Notes: generated from the sequence alone by a model not told the origin. DNA of 64,000 nucleotides from Fastidiosipila sp. (GCA_012511175.1 JAAZGO010000033.1:1-64000), one strand, 5' to 3'. Counted from the first letter of the stretch, positions 33,591-43,398 are shown. Numbers and translations: made by a program.

Positions 33591-34365
33591 CTTCCCGTCC
33601 CTCCTTCTTTCCCAGATAGGCCTCAATGACTTCGGGGTTTTTCTGGATTTCCTCCGCCGACCCTTCGGCGATTTCCTTGCCAAAGTTGATGACCATGATC
33701 CGCTCGCAGATATTCATGACCAGATCCATGTGGTGCTCAATCAGGAGCACGGTCAGATCGAAATCATCGCGGATGCCGCGGATGGTTTCGACCAGGCTCA
33801 TGGTCTCGTCAGGATTCATGCCGGCAGCTGGCTCATCAAGGAGCAGCAGCCTGGGATGCAGGGCTACCGCCCGGGCAATTTCAAGACGCCGCTGATCGCC
33901 GTAGGGAAGATTCATGGCGATCTCATCTTTGCGGTTGTAAAGGCCCATTCGCTCCAGGAGCAGCCTGGCCTCCTCCCTGATCTGCTTCTCCCCCCGCCTG
34001 AAACGGGGGGTGTGAATCAGGCTGTCATGGATCTTGTAATCGGTGTTCAGATGGCAGGCGGTCAGTACATTTTCATAGACGGTCATCTCCTTGAAAAGGC
34101 GGATATTCTGAAAAGTGCGTGTGATTCCTGCTCTGGCAATCTGGAAGGAACCCTTGCCGACCAGACTTTCGCCATAAAAAATGATTTCTCCGGCTGTCGG
34201 GGTAATGATGGCTGTGACCAGATTGAAGACGGTCGTTTTCCCCGCGCCGTTGGGCCCGATCAGGCCGTAAATTTCCTTCTCTTCGATACCAAAGGAGAGA
34301 TCATCCACCGCGGTCAGGCCGCCAAATTTCTTGGTAAGATTCCTGATTTCCAGTACCTTGCTCAT
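33577..34365 (-). CDS. livG: LIV-type ABC transporter ATPase LivG
   Basis: The 262-residue nucleotide-binding protein has Walker A GPNGAGKTT, the LivG-specific stretch GITRTFQNIRLF, and Walker B LLLLDEPAAGMN followed by the H-loop VLLIEHHMDLVM. The usual signature LSGGQQ reads LPYGDQRRLEIARA here, which is common in LivG proteins. The start overlaps the livM stop by four bases. It pairs with LivF beneath LivHM. Confidence 0.95.
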   Translation of the reverse strand: MSKVLEIRNLTKKFGGLTAVDDLSFGIEEKEIYGLIGPNGAGKTTVFNLVTAIITPTAGEIIFYGESLVGKGSFQIARAGITRTFQNIRLFKEMTVYENVLTACHLNTDYKIHDSLIHTPRFRRGEKQIREEARLLLERMGLYNRKDEIAMNLPYGDQRRLEIARAVALHPRLLLLDEPAAGMNPDETMSLVETIRGIRDDFDLTVLLIEHHMDLVMNICERIMVINFGKEIAEGSAEEIQKNPEVIEAYLGKKEGREDATA

Positions 34366-35255
34366 GCTTGACCTCCTTCCCCGGCATCTTTTCGCCTGAA
34401 CTTGCCCTTGATGAAGCGGATGACAGGTGCGACAAAGAAAAACTCAATCAATTCCCTGCCTCCGGCGATGCCTTTGGGGCGCAGAATAATCAGGATAACA
34501 ACGGCCGCACCGTAAATCACCATCCGCCAGTTGAAAATGAAGCGGAGAAATTCCGGCAGCAGGGTCAGCAGAATTGCGCCGATCACCGATCCTGTGATGG
34601 AACCCAGGCCTCCGATGATGGTCATGATGGTCAGTTCCGTGGACTTGAGAAGCTGGAAATTGATGGGCTTGATGAAGGTCATGTAGTGGGCGTAAAGCGA
34701 GCCGCCAATGCCGGCATAAACCGCGCTGATGAAAAGCGAGAGCAGCTTGGTTCGAAAGACGTCGACTCCGATGGTGGAGGAGGCCAGCTCCTCCTCGCGG
34801 ACGGCCTTGAAATTCCGGCCATATCTGGAGTTGATCAGGCGGGTCATGAAAAAGATGGCGATGATGCAGATGATCCAGACAGTCAGGAAAGTCGAATTTT
34901 TCTCAATAGCCGAAAAACCGCGGGCACCTCCGAGCGGTTCAATGTTGTCAAAGATCAAACGGACCGACTCGCCAAAACCCAGGGTGGCAATCAGAAAATA
35001 ATCCCCCTTCAGCTTCAGGGTCAGCCGGCCAAGCAAGAGGCTGACCAGCCCCGCCGCCAAACCGGCGATTGGCAGGGCGACAAGAAAGGGGATCTTATAA
35101 GTGACCGTCAGAATGGCGGATGTATAGGCACCGACACACATAAACCCGGCATGCCCGAAAGAAAACAGGCCGGTGAATCCGGTCAGCAGGCCAAGGCCGA
35201 GTACCACCATCAGGTTGATGCCGGCCAGGGTCAATACTTGCAAAATGTAATCCAT
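34362..35255 (-). CDS. livM: LIV-type ABC transporter permease LivM
   Basis: The 297-residue permease has eight to nine hydrophobic segments and the family motif GLLTGFTGLFSFGHAGFM near residue 22. A coupling-helix region lies around YGRNFKAVREEELASSTIGVD, seen in part as FKAVREEELASS. ATG 35255 is chosen because AAGGAGG lies six bases upstream. Longer in-frame starts have none. It overlaps livG as ATGA. Confidence 0.95.
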   Translation of the reverse strand: MDYILQVLTLAGINLMVVLGLGLLTGFTGLFSFGHAGFMCVGAYTSAILTVTYKIPFLVALPIAGLAAGLVSLLLGRLTLKLKGDYFLIATLGFGESVRLIFDNIEPLGGARGFSAIEKNSTFLTVWIICIIAIFFMTRLINSRYGRNFKAVREEELASSTIGVDVFRTKLLSLFISAVYAGIGGSLYAHYMTFIKPINFQLLKSTELTIMTIIGGLGSITGSVIGAILLTLLPEFLRFIFNWRMVIYGAAVVILIILRPKGIAGGRELIEFFFVAPVIRFIKGKFRRKDAGEGGQA

Positions 35256-35265
35256 GGCCGCCTCC

Positions 35266-36141
35266 TTACGCCTTGTCTTCAGTGTGCTTGCCCATAATCC
35301 CGGTGGGTTTGACGACCAGAACACCGATCAGGATGACAAAAGCGATCAGGTCGCGAAGCTGAGACCTGACGGCTGCTACGAAGGTTTCAATAACCCCCAG
35401 CAGGATGGACCCAACGATGGCGCCTGGAAGGCTGCCCAGCCCCCCGAAAACAGCGGCGATAAAGGCCTTGTTGGTAATGATTCCCGCCTGGGCATAGACC
35501 GTGTACTTAATGCCGAAGAAAACTCCTGCAATGCCGGCCAAAGCACCGCCCAGGGCAAAGACCGTCATGATGATGCGGTCAACATTCACGCCCATGAGCT
35601 GGCTGGCGCGGGCGTTGTAGGTGGCGGCCCGCACCGCCATTCCTGCGCGTGTTTTGTTAAGGAATAGCACCAGTCCAATCAGAGCGAGAGATGAAATCGC
35701 CAGCATAAGAACGTCCATCTTGCTGATGCTCAGGCTGCCCAGCTGGAAGGTGGTTTTTTCGAAAATCATGGGATAGGTCTTGAACTGCGGCCCGATGGTG
35801 GCGATCACCAGGTTTTCCAGCAGGATCGACATGCCCATGGCCGAGATGATGAAGTAGAGAGTTGGCGCTGTGCGTTTTCTCAAGGGCCGGTAGGCTAGCC
35901 GCTCAATGACGCTGGCGATCAAAGTCGCCGCCAGGGTCGCGATGATAATGGCGCCGGCGAAAGAGACATTGAGCAAGGTATTCGCGTAGTAACCGATATA
36001 GGAGGACAACATGATGACGCCCCCATGCGCGAAGTTGCTGAAGTTCATGATGCTGTATACAAGCGAATAGCCGACCGCCATCAAAGCGTAGATGCTTCCG
36101 ATCGACAGGCCGTTGATCAGCTGTTGCAGAAATTGACTCAT
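35266..36141 (-). CDS. livH: LIV-type ABC transporter permease LivH
   Basis: The 291-residue permease has eight hydrophobic segments, with the N-terminal motif GLSIGSIYALMAVGYSLVY and NFAHGGVIML, and later AAVFGGLGSLPGAIVGS. It heterodimerises with LivM. A hairpin lies between it and the binding-protein gene, which may set a higher level of LivJ than of the membrane parts. The start is ATG 36141, after CAGGGGGACGTG. Confidence 0.95.
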   Translation of the reverse strand: MSQFLQQLINGLSIGSIYALMAVGYSLVYSIMNFSNFAHGGVIMLSSYIGYYANTLLNVSFAGAIIIATLAATLIASVIERLAYRPLRKRTAPTLYFIISAMGMSILLENLVIATIGPQFKTYPMIFEKTTFQLGSLSISKMDVLMLAISSLALIGLVLFLNKTRAGMAVRAATYNARASQLMGVNVDRIIMTVFALGGALAGIAGVFFGIKYTVYAQAGIITNKAFIAAVFGGLGSLPGAIVGSILLGVIETFVAAVRSQLRDLIAFVILIGVLVVKPTGIMGKHTEDKA

Positions 36142-36161
36142 ATCACGTCCCCCTGATTAAA

Positions 36162-36183
36162 GGGAGGGGCTGGAGCCCCTCCC
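36162..36183 (-). terminator. Hairpin between livJ and livH (attenuator or stabiliser)
   Basis: Arms GGGAGGGGCT and AGCCCCTCCC form a ten-pair palindrome. On the minus strand TTTAATC follows, too short a T run for a full terminator. Such a hairpin downstream of a binding-protein gene often limits read-through or protects the upstream mRNA. Confidence 0.55.
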
Positions 36184-36258
36184 CTCAGTCTGAATTGTCT
36201 TAACACACCAGTTCGGGCGCTAAGGGCACAGCGCGTGTGTCCGGGTCGAATTCTTCCG

Positions 36259-37449
36259 CTAGCCCAAATCGGCTGCGAATTTTTTGACGAATTTGTACTG
36301 GTCGCCCTCGATGGTGATGATGGCCGCCTCCTTGCCGATGGGGTTGTGATCATCGGGAGAAATATGGATGGTGCCCGTGATCCCTTCCACCTTGATACCT
36401 TCCAGTGCCTTGGCAATGGCTTCGGAGCTGATCTTCCCCTTGTTCTCTTCTGCGACTTTTTCAATGGCAGCTTTGGCTGTCACAAAGGCATCGTGCCCCA
36501 TGTAGGCGTTGAGCTGCATGGGCTTGCCCGGGTAGGCCGCGGCAAACTGCGCCTTAAAGCCCTGGACATCCGGATCGTCGAAGTCAACATGGTTGACGAT
36601 GAAGCTTCCTTGCAGGTAAGGGCCGCCCATCTCCATGAGCTGGTCGGAGGTCCAGCCGTCACCGCCCATGAAAATCGCCTTGATTCCAATCTCATCCGCC
36701 TGCTTGGCCGTCAGTGACACTTCCTTGTAGAAATAGGGCAGGAAAATCACATCAGGAGCTTTTTCCTTGATCTTGGTCAGCTGGGCGCGGAAGTCGACGT
36801 CGCCCGTCTTGAAGGCTTCCTCCGCCACGACCTGGCCGCCCAGACTCTCGAAGGTCTTTTTGAAGTACTCGGCCAGGCCCTGGGAATACTCGTCGGAGAT
36901 ATCAGAGAGAATGGCAGCAGTTTTGAAACCCGCCTCCTGGTAAGCGAAACTTGCGGCTACAGCGCCCTGATAGGGATCGATGAAGCAAACACGGAAGTTA
37001 TAGGGCTTGACTTTTCCGGCGTCAAAAGTCACTTTCTCGTTGGTTGCCACGGTCGCGATGTCGGCCACCTTGCCTTTTTCCAGCACCGAAGCGATAGGGA
37101 TGGCCAGCCCGGACGAATTGGGTCCCAGGATCACCTGAACCTTGTCGCTGGTGACCAGGCGGTTGACCGCGTTCACCGCCTCCTCCGGAGTGCCCTTGGT
37201 GTCATAGGGAATGAATTCAAGTTGCTTGCCGGCGATGCCGCCAGCAGCGTTGACCTCATCCACCAGCATCTTGATGGTGTCACTTTCACAGATTCCGAAA
37301 ACGGACTGGTCACCGGTCAAGGATCCGATCCAGCCAATTTTGATCTTGGACCCTGCAACATTTCCCTCTTCCCCGCCGTCCTTGGCACAAGCGGCCACAA
37401 GGCTGAGGCAGAGAATGGTTGCCAACAACAACAATAATACTTTTTTCAT
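36259..37449 (-). CDS. livJ: Substrate-binding lipoprotein of the LIV-type transporter (LivJ-like)
   Basis: The 396-residue protein has a lipoprotein signal (KKVLLLLLATILCLSLVAAC, lipobox cysteine at residue 21) and a type I periplasmic-binding fold with IGWIGSLTGD and a C-terminal part ending in KKFAADLG. It captures the ligand outside the cell. The family takes leucine, isoleucine, valine and also other amino acids. Inside an arginine and ornithine array the ligand may be arginine, ornithine or citrulline, which is an inference. GGGAGG precedes ATG 37449, and two promoters lie upstream. Confidence 0.93.
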   Translation of the reverse strand: MKKVLLLLLATILCLSLVAACAKDGGEEGNVAGSKIKIGWIGSLTGDQSVFGICESDTIKMLVDEVNAAGGIAGKQLEFIPYDTKGTPEEAVNAVNRLVTSDKVQVILGPNSSGLAIPIASVLEKGKVADIATVATNEKVTFDAGKVKPYNFRVCFIDPYQGAVAASFAYQEAGFKTAAILSDISDEYSQGLAEYFKKTFESLGGQVVAEEAFKTGDVDFRAQLTKIKEKAPDVIFLPYFYKEVSLTAKQADEIGIKAIFMGGDGWTSDQLMEMGGPYLQGSFIVNHVDFDDPDVQGFKAQFAAAYPGKPMQLNAYMGHDAFVTAKAAIEKVAEENKGKISSEAIAKALEGIKVEGITGTIHISPDDHNPIGKEAAIITIEGDQYKFVKKFAADLG

Positions 37450-37469
37450 TTTTTCCTCCCTGGAATTTC

Positions 37470-37499
37470 GTTATAGCAACTTTTCCGATCCCAGCCCAA
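37470..37499 (-). promoter_or_regulatory. Promoter of livJ, proximal
   Basis: On the minus strand TTGGGC (plus 37494-37499) and TATAAC (plus 37470-37475) are 18 bases apart, with TGC before the -10 box. The leader would be short, about 15 bases, and would still contain GGGAGG. Confidence 0.5.
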
Positions 37500-37551
37500 C
37501 TTGTCGAAAAGAATAAAAATCCTCTCAATTCGGCGGGCTGCCTCTGTGATG

Positions 37552-37580
37552 ATTGTAGCAAAATTCGGAGACGGTTTGTA
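37552..37580 (-). promoter_or_regulatory. Promoter of livJ, distal
   Basis: On the minus strand TACAAA (plus 37575-37580) and TACAAT (plus 37552-37557) are 17 bases apart, and TGC before the -10 box gives an extended -10. The leader would be about 95 bases. Confidence 0.5.
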
Positions 37581-37679
37581 GTATTCAGGCCGATAATTTA
37601 TTGGCATTACAAGAGGACCCTGATCGCAAAAGAAAGCGGAACATGCAGGTTTGGCAGAAAAGAACTGCAGGCTGCCGGC

Positions 37680-38900
37680 TCAGTCGATGTCGTCCCGCCA
37701 GAGGGGCTGGGTCATGCAGCGCGGCCCGCCGCGGCCGCGGGATAATTCAGAGGCCTGGATTTCATGAACCTTGACCCCCGCTTCACGCAAGAGGCGGTTG
37801 GTGATCCGGTTCCGGTCATAGGCGATCACCTCACCGGGGGCGATGGCAAGCACATTGACCCCATCATTCCACTGCTCACGCTGGGCGTCAATCAGGCTGC
37901 TGCCGCCGCAGCGGATCAGCTCCACTTCACTCAAGCCCAGGCAGGTTTTCAAGATCGATTTCAAATTGCCGCCGAGATTCTCGGTTATCAGTTGACCTTG
38001 TGCATTGACCGTAATGCCGTAGACTTCGACGGCTCCCTCAATCTCAGGATGAATGGTGAAAATATCCCGGTCCGCCATGGCGAAGACGGTGTCAAGATGC
38101 ATGAAGGCCCGGCGCTCGGGAATGCTGACAATCAGCAAACGGCGGAAACTGTCGCCTGCCGTGAGGACACGTTGCGCCAGAGTTTTGATGGCGGCTATCT
38201 CCGTACGCTGTGAGGCGCCGACAGCTAGGACTTCCCTCGACAGGATCATGATATCGCCGCCCTCCAGTGTCGCGTTTTCATCGCGGTTGAAATATAGGGG
38301 GACATCCTTGAAGAGGGGATGATACTTGACAACGAAGTAGGGCAGCAGGGACTCCCGCCGTCTGTTTTCCACCCACATGCAGTTGTTTGAAACGCCGTGG
38401 CCGATCACCGACATGGGATCCCGTGTAAAATACAGATTTGGCATGGGCTCAAAGATCAGTGTCCGCCGCCTGACAATGGGGGCGAGCGTCCCGTTCCCAT
38501 TGTGATAATCCTCGCTCCTCAAGCCTGCTGCCATGATGCAAGACAGTTCTCTTAAATCTTCCATATGGAAAAGATAATCGAAGAGGCGGGGCATCGACGG
38601 CAAAAAGACGTGAGCTTCCTTCAGGAATTCTTGAATAACGTCGCGGCGGTGCTCAGGATCTGCCAGTACGTCCGCAACAATATCGTGGGAATAGTGCACT
38701 TCCGTGCCGGCCTGCCTCAAAATCTCGACGAACCGGTCGTGCTCTTTCCCGGCTGATACATGGTCCGGTATATCCTCAAAGAGAAACCTGCTCATGGTTG
38801 GCGGCGTCAGATTATCCAGTTCCGGCCCGGGCCGGTGTACGATTACACGCCGCAACTTTCCGATTTCAGAGTAAACATTGACTCCGTTTTGATCAGCCAT
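37680..38900 (-). CDS. arcA: Arginine deiminase
   Basis: The 406-residue enzyme hydrolyses arginine to citrulline and ammonia. Motifs are IGKLRRVIVHRPGPEL at the N-terminus, YFTRDPMSVIG, EGGDIMILS, HLDTVFAMAD and the C-terminal catalytic cysteine in GRGGPRCMTQPL. The length matches the family. ATG 38900 is preferred because GGAGG lies five bases upstream. The adjacent ATG 38903 is too close. It is first in the array and separated from arcB and arcC by the five liv genes, an unusual order. It has its own promoter. Confidence 0.97.
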   Translation of the reverse strand: MADQNGVNVYSEIGKLRRVIVHRPGPELDNLTPPTMSRFLFEDIPDHVSAGKEHDRFVEILRQAGTEVHYSHDIVADVLADPEHRRDVIQEFLKEAHVFLPSMPRLFDYLFHMEDLRELSCIMAAGLRSEDYHNGNGTLAPIVRRRTLIFEPMPNLYFTRDPMSVIGHGVSNNCMWVENRRRESLLPYFVVKYHPLFKDVPLYFNRDENATLEGGDIMILSREVLAVGASQRTEIAAIKTLAQRVLTAGDSFRRLLIVSIPERRAFMHLDTVFAMADRDIFTIHPEIEGAVEVYGITVNAQGQLITENLGGNLKSILKTCLGLSEVELIRCGGSSLIDAQREQWNDGVNVLAIAPGEVIAYDRNRITNRLLREAGVKVHEIQASELSRGRGGPRCMTQPLWRDDID

Positions 38901-38998
38901 CATATCCTCCGGTCGGTTTGCCGTGACAGGAGGGGGATCATGGGCAATGCGACTTTTGTCAATTTCCCCCCTCAGACAAAAAATCGCCACACGTTGTG

Positions 38999-39028
38999 AT
39001 TATACACTTGCCGTCACGGTATGCTCAA
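38999..39028 (-). promoter_or_regulatory. Promoter of arcA
   Basis: On the minus strand TTGAGC (plus 39023-39028) and a perfect TATAAT (plus 38999-39004) are 18 bases apart. The leader would be about 95 bases. The surrounding stretch is AT-rich for this genome. Confidence 0.65.
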
Positions 39029-39139
39029 GGAAAATCGAAAAAAAACGTGAAAAATAATGGAGATTAACGGACTTGCCGGCAACTGTCACCAATCTGTAAC
39101 TGAACAACAATATGGCCGCCGCTCTTCAAGCCGGACAGA

Positions 39140-39832
39140 TCAGATTCTTTGACGGCGGCGCTCTTCCGCCTGGTCCTGGCGTTTTTTGATCTCCTGCTCG
39201 ACGATCATGTCCTTGACTTTCATCAGGCGGGTCAGGTTGCCGCGTTCGTTCTCGTCCATTTTCATGGTAATGGTGCGGATGGTTTCCTCCAGGGAAGGAA
39301 TCATGACGTATTCCAGCGAGTTGACCCGGCGCCGGGTCCGCTCGATTTCCGCCGCCATGAGGTGAACTTTGTGTTCCAGACCGGCAAGCTTCATCATAAG
39401 AGGCAGGGACTGGCGGTAGGAATCAATCGCCACGTCCAGCTCCCCTGTCACAGAGGCCAGGCCATAGGGAAGCTCGATTGGGCGTTTTTCCCCTTCCGGA
39501 TCATGAGGATAGCGGATAAGCGGGGTCCGCACGCTCATGGTATTTTCCCGGCCGACAGTCACGCAAAGTGGGGCGGTATCTGCCATCAGAGCCCCATCGA
39601 CGACCTGCGGACCGTTAACCGCCCGGGCCAGCATCATCTCCCGGTGCGCTCTTTCAATGATTGTTTCTGTTTTGCGTCTCAGGGCATCGACTTCCAGCAC
39701 CAGGACCAGAAACTGCCGCATCAGTTCGTCACGCTTGTCTTTCAGCAGTTTGTGCCCGCGGCGTGCGATGCGGAGCTGCGCTTTCAGGCGAAGCAGCTCC
39801 ATGCGGTTGGGATTGACTCGCATCAGGGCCAT
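39140..39832 (-). CDS. ntpD: V-type ATPase subunit D (central stalk)
   Basis: The 230-residue protein begins with the family pattern NPNRMELLRLKAQLRIARRGHKLLKDK (seen in part as RMELLRLKAQL) and forms two long helices that make the central rotor shaft, with a beta hairpin between. The last residues are strongly charged (EEIKKRQDQAEERRRQRI in part). The start overlaps the ntpB stop by one base as TGATG. It is the last gene of the operon. Confidence 0.95.
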   Translation of the reverse strand: MALMRVNPNRMELLRLKAQLRIARRGHKLLKDKRDELMRQFLVLVLEVDALRRKTETIIERAHREMMLARAVNGPQVVDGALMADTAPLCVTVGRENTMSVRTPLIRYPHDPEGEKRPIELPYGLASVTGELDVAIDSYRQSLPLMMKLAGLEHKVHLMAAEIERTRRRVNSLEYVMIPSLEETIRTITMKMDENERGNLTRLMKVKDMIVEQEIKKRQDQAEERRRQRI

Positions 39833-41220
39833 CAGCTGCCAACCTCCTGCCCGTTCCTGTAATATTGGTCAATGTATTCCTGGTGAACCCGCTTCAGTTC
39901 TTCGGCCGGCAGCATGCGCAGGAGCTTCCAACCGATCTCCAGCGTTTCCTCAATGGTGCGGTTGGCTTCAAAACCCTGCGAGACGTACTCCTCTTCGAAA
40001 GCGACAGAAAAGCCGGCGTAAACCAAATCCAGTTCACTCAAAGCCTCCTCCCCCAGGATGATCTGGAGGTCACGGGCGTCTTTCCCGCGCGAATAGGCGG
40101 CGAAAAGCTGGTTCATGGTGTCAGCGTGATCGGCCCGGGTCTTGCCCGCACCGATCCCCTTGTCCTTGAGCCTGGAAAGAGAGGGCAGCACGTCAATGGG
40201 CGGCTGGATGCCCCGGCGGTGCAGGTCCCGCGACAGGATAACCTGGCCCTCGGTGATGTAGCCGGTCAGGTCGGGGATGGGATGGGTCTTGTCGTCGTCA
40301 GGCATGGTCAAAATGGGCACAAAGGTGATGGATCCTTTACGGTCCTTGATGCGGCCGGCCCGTTCATAGATGCTGGCCAGGTCGGTGTAAAGGTAGCCCG
40401 GGTAACCCCGGCGGCCCGGTACTTCCTTCCTTGCGGCCGACACTTCCCGCAACGCCTCGGCATAATAGGTGATATCGGTCATGAGAACCAGCACATGCAT
40501 GTCAAGGTCGTAGGCCAGGTATTCTGCGGCTGTCAGCGCCATGCGGGGGGTAGCGATCCGCTCGATGGCCGGATCGTCCGCCAGATTGATGAACATGACA
40601 GCCCGGTCGATGGCCCCGGTGCGGCGGAAGTCATTGATAAAGAAGTCTGCCTCTTCGAAAGTGATGCCCATGGCGGCAAAAACAACGGCGAAATCCTCCT
40701 GGCTGTTGAGCACACCCGCCTGTCTGGCGATCTGGGCGGCCAGCTGGGCGTGAGGCAGGCCCGCACCCGAAAAGATTGGCAGTTTCTGCCCCCTGACCAG
40801 GGTATTCAGGCCGTCAATAGCCGAAACACCGGTCTGAATGAATTCATTGGGATAATCACGGGCAGCGGGATTGATGGGCGTTCCGTTAATATCCCGCATG
40901 GACTCAGGAATCAGGTCCGGCCCGCCGTCCTTGGGCTGGCCCATGCCGTCGAAGATGCGGCCGAGCAGGTCAGGTGACACCCCCAGCTCAAGGCCGCGTC
41001 CCAAAAACCGGACCGTGCTCCTTTCGATGTTGAGCCCGATGGAACTTTCAAAAAGCTGGACCAGGGCGTCCGTGCCCTCGATTTCCAGCACCCGGCAGTG
41101 ACGGAGCCTGCCGTCTTCCAGTTCGATCTCCCCCAGCTCGTCATACTTGACGTTCTCAACGCCCCTGACCATCATCAGGGGACCCGTTACTTCTTCGATG
41201 GTCCGGTATTCTCTCGCCAT
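39832..41220 (-). CDS. ntpB: V-type ATPase subunit B (regulatory)
   Basis: The 462-residue protein is the non-catalytic ATPase-head subunit. It keeps the ATPase fold but replaces Walker A with [17 protein letters not shown] near residue 145, as expected for B. Other conserved parts are [14 protein letters not shown] and the [22 protein letters not shown] region (in part [11 protein letters not shown]). GAAGGGAAGAGG precedes ATG 41220, 15 bases after the ntpA stop. Confidence 0.96.
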   Translation of the reverse strand: MAREYRTIEEVTGPLMMVRGVENVKYDELGEIELEDGRLRHCRVLEIEGTDALVQLFESSIGLNIERSTVRFLGRGLELGVSPDLLGRIFDGMGQPKDGGPDLIPESMRDINGTPINPAARDYPNEFIQTGVSAIDGLNTLVRGQKLPIFSGAGLPHAQLAAQIARQAGVLNSQEDFAVVFAAMGITFEEADFFINDFRRTGAIDRAVMFINLADDPAIERIATPRMALTAAEYLAYDLDMHVLVLMTDITYYAEALREVSAARKEVPGRRGYPGYLYTDLASIYERAGRIKDRKGSITFVPILTMPDDDKTHPIPDLTGYITEGQVILSRDLHRRGIQPPIDVLPSLSRLKDKGIGAGKTRADHADTMNQLFAAYSRGKDARDLQIILGEEALSELDLVYAGFSVAFEEEYVSQGFEANRTIEETLEIGWKLLRMLPAEELKRVHQEYIDQYYRNGQEVGS

Positions 41221-41235
41221 AAGCCTCTTCCCTTC

Positions 41236-43008
41236 TCAGCCTGTCAGCCCGCCCATCTCGGCCAGAAGCTGTTCTTTTCTCAGATCGAACCAGCGGCCGG
41301 CTTCCTGCTCCGGAATGTATTTGAAGCGCGCGATCTCAGCCCGGATGGGCAGTTTCATGATGGCCTCGAAGTCAGCTGAGCGGGCCAGCGCCTTTTGCGC
41401 TTCATAGTAAAAGAGCATGACCAGCGACAACATCTTATGCTGCTTGTCAATGGAGGTATAGGTATCGATCTCGTCATAGGAATTCTGATGCAGAAAGTCC
41501 TCCCTCAAAGACCGTGCCGATTCCAGCTTGAGCCGGTCCGCATTGGAAAGCGCATCCTGGCCGATCAGGCGGACGATCTCCTCCAGTTCCGACTCTTCCT
41601 GTAACAGAGTCATGGCGTCAAGTCTGGTACGGCTGAAGTCAGGCGCAATCTTTTCGTTCATCCAGCTGTCAATCTTGGGCTGGTAAAGGGAGTAACTGGT
41701 CAGCCAGTTGATGGCCGGGAAGTGCCGTCTGTAAGCCAGATCGGAGTCAAGGCTCCAGAAGACCTGAACAATCCGAAGAGTCGACTGGGCAACCGGATCG
41801 GAGAGGTCGCCGCCCGGCGGCGAGACGGCCCCGATGGCCGTCAGGATGCCGACCCGTTCCTCACCCTCACCGCAAAGGCAATGGACCATGCCCGCCCGCT
41901 CATAAAAGCTGGCCAGCCGGGAACCCAGATAGGCCGGGTAACCCTCTTCGCCCGGCATCTCCTCCAGCCGTCCCGACATCTCGCGCAGAGCTTCCGCCCA
42001 GCGTGACGTCGAGTCGGCCATGAGCGAAACGGAATAGCCCATGTCGCGAAAATACTCCGCGATGGTAATCCCCGTGTAAATCGATGCTTCGCGCGCGGCC
42101 ACCGGCATGTCAGAGGTGTTGGCAATCAGGATGGTCCGTTTCATCAGGGGATAGCCCGTTTTGGGATCTTTAAGCTCAGGAAATTCCATGAGGACGTCTG
42201 TCATCTCGTTGCCTCGCTCGCCGCAGCCGATGTAGACGACCACATCGGCCTGGGCCCACTTGGCCAGCTGGTGCTGAATGACGGTCTTGCCGCTGCCGAA
42301 GGGGCCCGGCACCGCGGCCGTACCTCCCTGGGCAACGGGGAAGAAGGTGTCAATGGAGCGCTGCCCTGTGATGAGGGGCTCGCCCGGCGCGATCTTCTCC
42401 CGGTAGGGCCGGCCAATGCGGACCGGCCAGCGCTGGATCAGAGTTATATCAACAAGCTGGCCCCGGTCATCCTCCAGGACGGCCACCACATCAGTCACCT
42501 TAAAACGGCCGGCCCTGATTTCCCTGATAAGGCCCGACCGGCCGGGCGGCACCATGATGCGGTGCTCCATCAGCTCGGTCTCCGGCACGGTCCCGATGAT
42601 ATCGCCGCCAGTCACCCGGTCACCCTCTTTTTTAACCGGTTGGAAGTCCCAGACCCTTTCCCGGTTCAGGGCCGGCGCGAAAGCGCCGCGGGTGATCCGG
42701 TCACCCTCCCTGTCAACCAGGATGTCGAGCGGGCGTTGAATTCCGTCAAAGAATTCGCCGATCAGGCCGGGCCCAAGCTCAACCGACAGGGGTGTCCCCC
42801 GGGATAAAACCTTTTCCCCGGGGCCCAGCCCCGCCGTTTCCTCGTAAACCTGGATGGATGCCTCATCACCATGCATCTCGATGATTTCGCCGATCAGCCG
42901 TTTTTCCGATACCTCAACGACATCAAACATGTCGGCGTCCCGCATGCCTTTGGCCACGACAAGAGGGCCGGACACCTTGACGATTTCACCCTGACTTCTT
43001 CGATCCAT
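41236..43008 (-). CDS. ntpA: V-type ATPase subunit A (catalytic)
   Basis: The 590-residue catalytic subunit has Walker [14 protein letters not shown] near residue 235, the long non-homologous insert typical of A subunits before it, [11 protein letters not shown] with the catalytic glutamate, and [20 protein letters not shown] (in part [13 protein letters not shown]). The start is ATG 43008 with AGGGAGAG nine bases upstream. The previous twelve codons in frame have no site and would overlap ntpG. It works with B, D and F. Confidence 0.96.
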   Translation of the reverse strand: MDRRSQGEIVKVSGPLVVAKGMRDADMFDVVEVSEKRLIGEIIEMHGDEASIQVYEETAGLGPGEKVLSRGTPLSVELGPGLIGEFFDGIQRPLDILVDREGDRITRGAFAPALNRERVWDFQPVKKEGDRVTGGDIIGTVPETELMEHRIMVPPGRSGLIREIRAGRFKVTDVVAVLEDDRGQLVDITLIQRWPVRIGRPYREKIAPGEPLITGQRSIDTFFPVAQGGTAAVPGPFGSGKTVIQHQLAKWAQADVVVYIGCGERGNEMTDVLMEFPELKDPKTGYPLMKRTILIANTSDMPVAAREASIYTGITIAEYFRDMGYSVSLMADSTSRWAEALREMSGRLEEMPGEEGYPAYLGSRLASFYERAGMVHCLCGEGEERVGILTAIGAVSPPGGDLSDPVAQSTLRIVQVFWSLDSDLAYRRHFPAINWLTSYSLYQPKIDSWMNEKIAPDFSRTRLDAMTLLQEESELEEIVRLIGQDALSNADRLKLESARSLREDFLHQNSYDEIDTYTSIDKQHKMLSLVMLFYYEAQKALARSADFEAIMKLPIRAEIARFKYIPEQEAGRWFDLRKEQLLAEMGGLTG

Positions 43009-43021
43009 GGAATCTCTCCCT

Positions 43022-43390
43022 TTATCTGCTCTCGCCCGACGCAACTGTTTCGTCTTCTGAAATTGGCCGGTGCTGACCGATCATGTCGATTCCGGTTGCT
43101 TTCCGGACTGCCGTCCTCAGTTCCTGCCTGCCCAGCCCAACCTGCCGTCGGGCAGATGGAATAATCGTAATGACGGGCAAATAGCGAAGTCGCCAGTCAT
43201 CAAGATGACTCCCCATTCTCCCAGCCAGTTCCTCTGTCACAAAGATCACGGCATAGGACTCATCTGCCCAGCGCTTGAGAGTTTCAATTGCCCTATCGGC
43301 ATCGCTTGTCTCACAGACCGTCAGTCCGAGCGCGCGAAAAGCCTCAATGCTGTCGTGCTCGCCCATGATCCCTGTCTTGTAATCCACCAT
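43022..43390 (-). CDS. ntpG: V-type ATPase subunit F (central stalk)
   Basis: The 122-residue protein has the pattern [10 protein letters not shown], then [14 protein letters not shown] and [10 protein letters not shown], a Rossmann-like domain that binds to subunit D. It corresponds to NtpG of Enterococcus hirae and to subunit F in archaeal naming. GGAGACAGG lies just before ATG 43390. The C-terminal 20 residues are polar and variable. Confidence 0.92.
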   Translation of the reverse strand: MVDYKTGIMGEHDSIEAFRALGLTVCETSDADRAIETLKRWADESYAVIFVTEELAGRMGSHLDDWRLRYLPVITIIPSARRQVGLGRQELRTAVRKATGIDMIGQHRPISEDETVASGESR

Positions 43391-43398
43391 CCTGTCTC

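Noticed and set aside
34368-35297. A 309-codon plus-strand frame opposite livM
   Set aside because: The translation is very rich in Gln, Asp and Gly, as expected from the complement of a membrane-protein gene.
36138-36464. A 108-codon minus-strand frame between livJ and livH
   Set aside because: It overlaps the end of livJ in another frame, includes the hairpin and gives a basic, proline-rich translation without a domain.
21754-38900. A cobalamin riboswitch controlling the B12-dependent genes
   Set aside because: I looked for a long structured leader before the ornithine genes and cobT. The intergenic gaps there are 100 bases or less, too short for such an element.
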